Part shown: positions 56,660 to 64,000 of the stretch, piece after piece | Numbering within the stretch: the first letter of the stretch is position 1 | How the letters are laid out: every line of letters starts with the position of its first letter | DNA from: Candidatus Woesearchaeota archaeon | Lineage (GTDB): Archaea; Nanobdellota; Nanobdellia; Woesearchaeales; GW2011-AR4 | Assembly: GCA_016185945.1 (NCBI GenBank) | Contig: JACPMR010000003.1 | Location: 164,062-228,061, forward strand | DNA length: 64,000 nucleotides | Direction: 5' to 3' | Made by a program: the position numbers and the translations under genes | The notes under the pieces: generated by a model | Database searches by the model: none | What the model was told of the DNA's origin: nothing | Seen by the model: only the letters and a program-made list of their open reading frames with translations

Positions 56660-57403
56660 TTATGTCACCTTCCTTGCAAAGCTCAAAAACCCAGAATGCC
56701 CGAGCCCTTTGCTTTTGGGCCTCACTCTTCTCTCCTCAACTTCCCATTCCCTTTCTGTGATTTCAACAGACTTCAAGTACACAAATCTGCCATTTTTTCT
56801 GACTGCATTTACAAAATCTGCAACTTGAGGCACAGACGGGCTGTAAGAAACAAGAAAACCACTTGGTTTTAGTGCTTTAGCGCAATTATCAAGAGCAAGC
56901 CAAGGCTCAGGTAAATCAAGAATGACAACATCAATATTCTTATCATCAATTTCCGTGTAAATGTCCTTATGTTTTACCTTAACATTTTTCAATCCAAGAA
57001 ACTCAATGTTTGCCTTAACAATCTCGATGAAATCCTCCCTTATTTCATAAGTTACAACTTCCTTTGCAATTGCTGCAAGAAAGCAAGCCAAGGCGCCAGA
57101 GCCAGAACCGGCATCCAAAACTTTGCTTTCTTTGTTAATGCCAGTTTCTGCAATTATAACTCCTATATCTTTCAAAGGTATTATCTGAGCGTCTCTTTTG
57201 ATTTTTTTGTACAAATCAATGAAAGATGGGCTAAATATAAAGAATTCCTTGCTTGTATTTGACTTTAATAAATCTCCATCTTTTGCCTTTTTTAGATCTT
57301 CCTTTTTTATGTACCCATATTGTGTGTGCAAATCCTGGTTTAAGTCCTTGGCATAGAACTTTCTTCCTTGCCTTGTGATTAGTACTCTCCTTATCTCGTT
57401 CAT
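56660..57403 (-). CDS. trmI: tRNA (adenine-N1-)-methyltransferase TrmI-like
   Basis: VLDAGSGSGALACFLAAIA, DVVILDLPEPWLAL, SYSPSVPQV. Confidence 0.88.
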   Translation of the reverse strand: MNEIRRVLITRQGRKFYAKDLNQDLHTQYGYIKKEDLKKAKDGDLLKSNTSKEFFIFSPSFIDLYKKIKRDAQIIPLKDIGVIIAETGINKESKVLDAGSGSGALACFLAAIAKEVVTYEIREDFIEIVKANIEFLGLKNVKVKHKDIYTEIDDKNIDVVILDLPEPWLALDNCAKALKPSGFLVSYSPSVPQVADFVNAVRKNGRFVYLKSVEITEREWEVEERRVRPKSKGLGHSGFLSFARKVT

Positions 57404-57453
57404 AAATAAACATAGAAAAATCTAAGCTATAAAAACTTAATCTAAAGGCAAGC

Positions 57454-57669
57454 CTATTTCTTGCCTTTTTTCATTTCTGATGGCTTGCAGTGTCCGCATC
57501 CTCCTGGCATCGCCAGTTTCAGAACGCCTTTCAGCACAAGCAGCACACCTATAACAACCCATATGTCCCAGCCAAACCAATACTGGTTGGCTATAAGAAC
57601 CAAGCCAACAACTATAAACTTGGCTGCCCAGCACTTTCCGCACACTCCATCATGGCACATCATTTCCAT
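57454..57669 (-). CDS. small Cys-flanked membrane protein
   Basis: MCHDGVCGKCWAAKFIVVGLVLIANQYWFGWDIWVVIGVLLVLKGVLKLAMPGGCGHC. Confidence 0.6.
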   Translation of the reverse strand: MEMMCHDGVCGKCWAAKFIVVGLVLIANQYWFGWDIWVVIGVLLVLKGVLKLAMPGGCGHCKPSEMKKGKK

Positions 57670-57934
57670 AGTGCACCTCCTTTTCTGCTTTCCTTTATTT
57701 TGAAGTTTAAATAATTTGCTATTTAATTTTAGAAGTTAAAACCAAAAGATTTAAAAATAGTAAACATAAGTTTTATATTTAAAAACTAATAATTGTTAAA
57801 AATAAACTAAAAATTTTAAAATTCGGTTAAATAAACAAAAAAAACAAATGAAAAATCAATAAAAATAAACTTAAAAACTTAAAAACTTAATATTTATATG
57901 GAAAAAATGAATAAATATCTATAAAAAATAAACA

Positions 57935-58453
57935 ATGTTATCGTTATCGGACAATGAGTTTAGCGTATTGAACTTTCTTGTTAGAAATTTTACTGAAAGG
58001 CTTACTATAAGGAATATAGCCCAGAAGCTTAACTTCAGCCCAGCAGGGGTATTCAACATATTAAAAAAGCTGGAAAAACAAGGAATTGTTGTTGGGGAAA
58101 AGCTTGGCACAGGTTTGTTTTATTCAATCAATTTTGAAAATAAGATTGCAGAGCATCTTGCTGCAATTGTCTTGCTTTATTCTGAGGAAAAAATAGTTTT
58201 TGATATTGAGAAAATAAAACAAGCGAAAGCTGCGATTTTTGACAAAAAAGCTTTGCTGCTTGTAACAGACAGCATCACAGTTCTCGATATTTCAATCCCG
58301 AATATTGATGTTATTGTCAAAACTGAAGACGAGGTTATTGCTTCGCTGAGGAAAAAAGAGCCGGAAACACTCCAGCTGCTGAGAAAAGGCAGTGTATTGT
58401 TTGGAGAAGATAAAGTTGTTGAGATAATAAAAAACTGCATTTCAAGGTTTTGA
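57935..58453 (+). CDS. HTH protein with nucleotidyltransferase-like C-terminal remnant
   Basis: LTIRNIAQKLNFSPAGVFNILKKLEKQGIV; C-terminal LLRKGSVLFGEDKVVEIIKNC. Confidence 0.65.
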   Translation: MLSLSDNEFSVLNFLVRNFTERLTIRNIAQKLNFSPAGVFNILKKLEKQGIVVGEKLGTGLFYSINFENKIAEHLAAIVLLYSEEKIVFDIEKIKQAKAAIFDKKALLLVTDSITVLDISIPNIDVIVKTEDEVIASLRKKEPETLQLLRKGSVLFGEDKVVEIIKNCISRF

Positions 58454-58454
58454 G

Positions 58455-61400
58455 ATGAAACCAAATCATAAAAAGCTGATAACTGCAATGATTTTGATAG
58501 TTGTATCAGTCTTAACGCTTTCAATAATCGCCTATGCAAAACCATTTACAGACTCATTCCAAGGCGGCTTAGTGCAGATAAACGATTTCTTTACAAAAGA
58601 AAAGTACAAGCCGTATTCAAAGGCTATAGACTTTTTCTTCTTTGCACTGCTGTTTGTTTCCATCTATATGATGGGTGTGAGGTATGCATTCAAAGAGGTT
58701 AAGCAGCCAGAAAGAGTGATTGCAATCTTGCTTGGATTAATGACAGCATTCCTGCTTGTTTTGGCAGACATTTCTGTGACAGCACTTTTACCATATATAC
58801 AATGGTTTTTGTATTTGCTGCTGTTCATTTTGTACTGGTGGCTGCTCAAATTTATCAAAAGCCCGTTCTGGAGATTTATTCTGGCGCTGTTGTTGACTTT
58901 GCTGACAATTGCACTGCTGCAAGGACTTTTTGATGCTTTGACTGCTCCTGATACTGAAGGATTTTTCAAATCATTTGGGAAAGTGTTCAAGGGGATTGAA
59001 CTGCCTGGCGTGCAATTGCCGGGAATTCCAGGAGCTCCAACTGCTCCGACAATTCCAACCCCTGCACAAGTGCCTACTCCGACTCCTGCACCACCTCCAC
59101 CTACGCCATCTCCTGGGTTATTGGACAGAACTAAGGAATTTGGTAAAAGTTACTGGTGGATAATCCTATTTTTGCTGCCGTTGCTTGGCGCATTGGCGTT
59201 AAGAAGACGAAAGGGAAAGAAAGGAGAGCCTGGGGAAGAGGAAAAAAAGAAGAAGGAGGTAGAAGAGTTAACTATAGAAAAAATAATCAATGATATACTT
59301 GAAGTAATCAAGAGAAAACTTGAGATATTAAAGAAAATTGAGGAGACTGTTGCAAGGAAAAAAAGTCTAACACAAAATCAGGTAGATTTATACTATAAAG
59401 CTCTAAAGTATGACAAAGCTTATTGGAGTGATCCAGATTCTGAAGCAAGTAAATTATTTGAGAAACAAGATAAAGTAATTGCAGAGCTTCTTAAGTTAGA
59501 ACTTGAGCTTGACAAGCAACTTAAGGAATTGATGAATATAGAAAATGAGCTAGCATCGTATCAATTAGTAACTCCTTACTATGCACTAGCTCCATTTAAT
59601 CTTCCTCCATTCAGAGGCAAAGCTTTCACTTGGATCGGAACTTTAATAGCTTTTGATAAAGAGAAATCAAAAGAGTTAATTGAAGAATTTAAAAAATATG
59701 AAAATTTGGAGCCTTTGTTACTGCGAGAAAAGTTCTTTGAATTGATTAAAAATTTTATTGGCAGAAGGGGAGATTTGCCAGATTGGTATAAAGCCAGATT
59801 CAATAGGGTTATTGAGCTTATTTATGGCTTAGCGGTGAGATATCAATGGAATCCAGCAGAATTGAGTTTCTTATTAAGAGAGCCACAATTGAATCCAGAT
59901 GGAACTATAAAGAGAGACAACAAAGGCAGAATTGTTTGGGAACTAAAGCGAACTCCAGAAAATGTTCCTTATGCCCAGCAGCGCTTTGGAAGATGGTCAT
60001 TTGATCAAAACTATATGCAAGGGATGGAGCATAATCCTTCTGTATGTGCATTAGTGATGAAATACATTGCTTTCTACTATTTAATAGCTAGAGATGAAGC
60101 CTATAAACAAAAAGCTTGGAAGAAATTAATCAGTAAGGATGCTCTGGAAAATTATGTCAAGAAAAAAGGGAAATGGAAGGCAATAGAAAAATTATGGAGT
60201 GGTAAAAAAGAACATGAAATTCCTGAAATACTTAAAACTCTTTTCGAGGAAGAGGAGAAGTTCTTCAATACAAGCTTTAAGCCTGCTGTTTATAGAGAAC
60301 TAAAGCATATGCATGAATTGATTAGGCATCTCAAGTACTTAACAAGCGAACGCGAAGAAACATTAATGCAGGAATTAAAGGTAGAATATATTGATACTGC
60401 TACTGGCGAGGAGAAGGAATATACAGCAACTGAAGCACAAGATCCTAACTTCACAATACCCATTATACCTAGAGACAAGTTCATTAGCGTATTTACTCTC
60501 TTAGCAAAAGGAAAAGGATCATTTAAATTAGGGGTTTACTTAGGTGAAGAAGTTCAGCTTCCAACAGGAAAAAAGGTTGTAAGGTCAAAAAAGGTCATAG
60601 AAAAATCAATTGAGTCAACAGAGGCTCATCCTGAAATTCGGTGCACATCAGATGAATTTGGTGATAAATTACAACAACCTCCAAGTGGATATAAAGAATA
60701 CATAGTAACTTTCTATCTAGTAAATGCTACAGCACCTGCCGAAACACCTCCAACTCCAATTGCTCAAGGATGGAGGGATTTGAAGAGTATAAAAGTAATT
60801 ATAGGAACACTCGATAAATACAATCCTAAATTTGAGCCTGAAAAAATAATTTTTGATCCTATTTACACAGATCCTAAGCAGCCTGATGAAGAAGAATACA
60901 CACCTACACCATACCCAGAAGATGAGTTTAGAGATGTTGAACTTTGGAGATTTTTTAGACAAGTTAAAAACCAGCTTTCATTAGGAGCTTGCACCGCTTT
61001 TGCTTCATGTTCAATCTACGAGTATAAGCACAACAGATTTGTTTATGCAGCTTCTATTACTGAAGTGCCGCAAGACAAAATAATTGTAGACCAAAGAATG
61101 GACTTGGGAGAGCTCTTCCATTACTATAATGTCAGACCTAATCCAAAAGTTATGACGGGCAGCCATATAAGCGTAGCGTGCAGGATGTTCAGGGCTGATA
61201 AATTTGGGGTTTGCTTAGATGAGTATTGGCCTTATGCCAGATACCCAGAACTTTGGGACCAGAAGCCCAGCGAAAAGGCATATGCGAATGCAAAGAACCA
61301 AGTGATTTTTGACAAAGTCCATGTTTTAAGCAGAGAAGGCAGCTTAGAAGAGATGAAAAAGAGAATAATTAGGACTCTTATGGATGAGTTGCCAATTGTC

Positions 61401-63857
61401 ATAGTTATACAACCCCGAGTAAATTTCCATCTCGCAAAAGGAAGGGAATATATAGGCAGTGACGAGGGAACATCAAAAGTAGCTGGGCTTCATGCAATTG
61501 CAATAGTCGGCTATCACAAGAATTACAAAACAAAAGATGGGAGTGATGTTGGTGAAGTATTTAAGATTAGAAACAGTTGGGGTGAGGAATGGGGCTATGG
61601 CGGATGGCTGTTTATGGATGTGAATTACTTAACGAACTTGATTTTGGAACATGAAGTTGCACCGAGGCTGTTTATACAACCACGTGAAGCCACTAAGGTT
61701 GAGGTAGTGAAGATAGAGCCAGAACAAGCTACAAATCTTAATGTTGGTGTTGATGAAGGTGATGGAGTTGACATTGCGCAGGGCAAAGGTATAGTTGTAA
61801 CAGCTAAAGTAACGCAAGGCAAAGGCCCATTTAAGGCAAGATGTTACCTTGAAAGAGTTGAAATGAGGGGAGGAAAAGAGATAGGTACTGAGACTATTAA
61901 GAGAACTCCAATTAAGGATGTAAAAGCAAAAGAGCAGGAGTTCAAATTTGAGTTAGATACCTTGGGCATATTGAGCATATTGCCTGAACTTGGAATGCCC
62001 GAGTATGGCATTTTCTATGTTGTTGTGGTTGCAACTGGAAGCGCTGGATTCAAGAAAACTGGAATTGCTAAAGTTAGAGTAAGGATTAACAAGGTTGGCG
62101 CTCCAAAATCTACGCCACCAACTCAAAACGAACTAGATTTTTTTAATCAGTTATTTACAGCATTAAGAAATAAAAGATGGGAAGAAGTAGAACAATTACT
62201 TAAATCAGGAAGAAATCAACGTATTTTGAATCGTAACCAATATCCTATTTTATATATGTCATATAGCTTACTTAAAGATAATGGTTTCAATGCAGCAAAT
62301 GTTCTATTATCAGGTGAAGATATTGAACAATTATTTGAGCCTTTTAAACCAGGTATAGATGTTATTAAAAAACTTAAAGAAATTGTGGAGTATTTAAGGG
62401 TAAAGCATGAGCAGATTGTTATTCCGGTTAAGATAACAAAAGTAGAGCCTCAAGATGCTACAGACTCTAGCAAAGGTGTCGAAGCAGGCACAAGAATTGA
62501 TTTTACTATTGAGACAACAGGTGGAATACCTGATTTCAAATACGAAGTAAATTATCTGGATGAAAATCTAAATATTATCAGTAGAAGAGTTCCTACTATT
62601 TATGATAAACCGAAATGGCAATTCTCTTTTGATATGACAGATAGTCAAGGTCAGTTTTTAGCCCCAGGCACATACTCAGTAGCAGTCAAGGTCACTTCTG
62701 CAGATGGAAAAGGAGGGTATGATGCTGTTGCTATTTATGTAAAACCAATAGGACCAACTCCAATACCAGGCAGATTTAATATAATCATTCCACAACAATA
62801 CAGTCCTGAGCAAGCCTTTGAGTATGGCAGGAATAGAATCAAGGAAATATTAATCAATGTAATGAATAGGCGCCCCAATGCCCAAAGAGAGTCATTGATT
62901 AATTTAGTCCGAGTTTTATTCGACAAGGCAGCAAGTTCAAGAAATTTCTCTACCGGGTTCAGGAGAAAATATAACCTAATACATTTAGGCAGCATAGAGC
63001 GCATTAACAGAGCTATCAGGCAATTTGCTGAAGAAATTATTGATGAGATTCTAATATACCACATCTTAATCCTAACCCCAACCCACAGCCATCCCAGCAC
63101 CCCTATAGAGATTATAGGACAATATCATGAAGATGAAGATGAATTAATAATAGGAAAAGGAGAAAATGTTAGAAGAGTAAAAGATGGAGTTGTTGATGAG
63201 GTTCCAGTTGAGATTAGATTAATAAATTCCCCTGTTGAGGGATTTCAAGCGTCAATACAATTCACAAATGGCAGATTTGCAGTGTTAATCCCGCCTAATA
63301 CAATTATGAAAATTAATAATAATCCATCTGAAGAAACAACCGGATTACTGAATTCTGGGGATAACCTTGAGATAAATGGGTACACATTTAATGTTCAAGT
63401 TACAACAGCAAATAAAGTTTTGTCACAAAGCGAATACGAGAAAAGATTCCCAATTGTTTTAAGATTAATTCCGACTCTAGAAGATATTCCTATATATGAT
63501 GATTTAGTCAAAGCACTCAATGATGGAAGAATACGCTATGGCTTAGGGAAACTAATTCTATCAGATAGTAGAGAAGTTAAGCCATATCCAAGGCAGGGTT
63601 CAATGCCTAACTTGAGTGGGAATATACTACTTCAAGACGGCAGTTTAGTTCATGTTAATGAAATTGTTGAAATAAGAGGAGCTAATAATGAACTATTATG
63701 GCGCGGAACACCTCCGCCAACAACTCCCCCTCCCCCTCCCCCTCCAGTAAGAGGGCTAGACCCATCAAGAATAAGTCGAATCGTACAAGATGCTGAACGG
63801 GGGTTAGGAACAGAACCTTCTTCTGAAGAAATTAAAAAAATATTAGAAAATTTATAA
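58455..63857 (+). CDS. 1800-aa multi-pass membrane protein with papain-like (C1A) protease domain and Ig-like modules
   Basis: N-terminal TM helices and Pro-rich linker; NQLSLGACTAFASCSI (Cys), GLHAIAIVGYH (His), IRNSWGEEWGYGGW (Asn). Confidence 0.85.
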   Translation: MKPNHKKLITAMILIVVSVLTLSIIAYAKPFTDSFQGGLVQINDFFTKEKYKPYSKAIDFFFFALLFVSIYMMGVRYAFKEVKQPERVIAILLGLMTAFLLVLADISVTALLPYIQWFLYLLLFILYWWLLKFIKSPFWRFILALLLTLLTIALLQGLFDALTAPDTEGFFKSFGKVFKGIELPGVQLPGIPGAPTAPTIPTPAQVPTPTPAPPPPTPSPGLLDRTKEFGKSYWWIILFLLPLLGALALRRRKGKKGEPGEEEKKKKEVEELTIEKIINDILEVIKRKLEILKKIEETVARKKSLTQNQVDLYYKALKYDKAYWSDPDSEASKLFEKQDKVIAELLKLELELDKQLKELMNIENELASYQLVTPYYALAPFNLPPFRGKAFTWIGTLIAFDKEKSKELIEEFKKYENLEPLLLREKFFELIKNFIGRRGDLPDWYKARFNRVIELIYGLAVRYQWNPAELSFLLREPQLNPDGTIKRDNKGRIVWELKRTPENVPYAQQRFGRWSFDQNYMQGMEHNPSVCALVMKYIAFYYLIARDEAYKQKAWKKLISKDALENYVKKKGKWKAIEKLWSGKKEHEIPEILKTLFEEEEKFFNTSFKPAVYRELKHMHELIRHLKYLTSEREETLMQELKVEYIDTATGEEKEYTATEAQDPNFTIPIIPRDKFISVFTLLAKGKGSFKLGVYLGEEVQLPTGKKVVRSKKVIEKSIESTEAHPEIRCTSDEFGDKLQQPPSGYKEYIVTFYLVNATAPAETPPTPIAQGWRDLKSIKVIIGTLDKYNPKFEPEKIIFDPIYTDPKQPDEEEYTPTPYPEDEFRDVELWRFFRQVKNQLSLGACTAFASCSIYEYKHNRFVYAASITEVPQDKIIVDQRMDLGELFHYYNVRPNPKVMTGSHISVACRMFRADKFGVCLDEYWPYARYPELWDQKPSEKAYANAKNQVIFDKVHVLSREGSLEEMKKRIIRTLMDELPIVIVIQPRVNFHLAKGREYIGSDEGTSKVAGLHAIAIVGYHKNYKTKDGSDVGEVFKIRNSWGEEWGYGGWLFMDVNYLTNLILEHEVAPRLFIQPREATKVEVVKIEPEQATNLNVGVDEGDGVDIAQGKGIVVTAKVTQGKGPFKARCYLERVEMRGGKEIGTETIKRTPIKDVKAKEQEFKFELDTLGILSILPELGMPEYGIFYVVVVATGSAGFKKTGIAKVRVRINKVGAPKSTPPTQNELDFFNQLFTALRNKRWEEVEQLLKSGRNQRILNRNQYPILYMSYSLLKDNGFNAANVLLSGEDIEQLFEPFKPGIDVIKKLKEIVEYLRVKHEQIVIPVKITKVEPQDATDSSKGVEAGTRIDFTIETTGGIPDFKYEVNYLDENLNIISRRVPTIYDKPKWQFSFDMTDSQGQFLAPGTYSVAVKVTSADGKGGYDAVAIYVKPIGPTPIPGRFNIIIPQQYSPEQAFEYGRNRIKEILINVMNRRPNAQRESLINLVRVLFDKAASSRNFSTGFRRKYNLIHLGSIERINRAIRQFAEEIIDEILIYHILILTPTHSHPSTPIEIIGQYHEDEDELIIGKGENVRRVKDGVVDEVPVEIRLINSPVEGFQASIQFTNGRFAVLIPPNTIMKINNNPSEETTGLLNSGDNLEINGYTFNVQVTTANKVLSQSEYEKRFPIVLRLIPTLEDIPIYDDLVKALNDGRIRYGLGKLILSDSREVKPYPRQGSMPNLSGNILLQDGSLVHVNEIVEIRGANNELLWRGTPPPTTPPPPPPPVRGLDPSRISRIVQDAERGLGTEPSSEEIKKILENL

Positions 63858-63863
63858 TGAAAA

Positions 63864-64000
63864 ATGCCATACCCATTCATAGTAAAACTCTTGAAACTTA
63901 TCAAGCAAAAGAAAGAGATACTAGAACGATTAAAGCAACTTATAGGCCCAATAGGCGAAATAGTAAATGATCCTGCATTGGTATACGAAGACATGCACAA
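63864..64000 (+). CDS. hypothetical protein, truncated by window edge
   Basis: MPYPFIVKLLKLIKQKKEILERLKQLIGPIGEIVNDPALVYEDMH open to the edge, 4 nt after the preceding stop. Confidence 0.5.
   Translation, partial: MPYPFIVKLLKLIKQKKEILERLKQLIGPIGEIVNDPALVYEDMH

Overview
AT-rich archaeal chromosome segment. It carries archaeal histone, aRF1, aIF5A, L37Ae, L40e, RpoP, prefoldin beta, Topo VI A/B, DnaG-type primase, ABCE1/Rli1, HerA-like ATPase and TrmI. A DPANN/Woesearchaeota-like host is a guess and was not tested. Most of the window is densely packed housekeeping genes. Items that stand out: (1) a PEP synthase split by a 519-aa LAGLIDADG intein with an embedded zinc ribbon; (2) a ~4.6-kb restriction-modification island (MvaI/BcnI-type REase, TSPPY methylase, HTH, trypco2-like protein, PD-(D/E)XK nuclease) bounded by 43-bp perfect inverted repeats; (3) two tRNA genes with non-canonical introns, tRNA-Pro(TGG) in the T-loop and possibly also the acceptor stem, and tRNA-Arg(TCT) in the D-loop; (4) a large, heavily base-paired noncoding element (~50966-51317) that shares a near-identical 60-nt module with another intergenic element at ~49185; (5) a three-copy hairpin family with compensatory changes at 31183, 46275 and 52905; (6) a candidate H/ACA-type guide RNA upstream of dnaG; (7) an 1800-aa membrane-anchored protein with a papain-like protease domain. 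Product names come from motif recognition by eye; no searches or folding programs were run. Coordinates of RNA elements were counted by hand and may be off by 1-2 nt.
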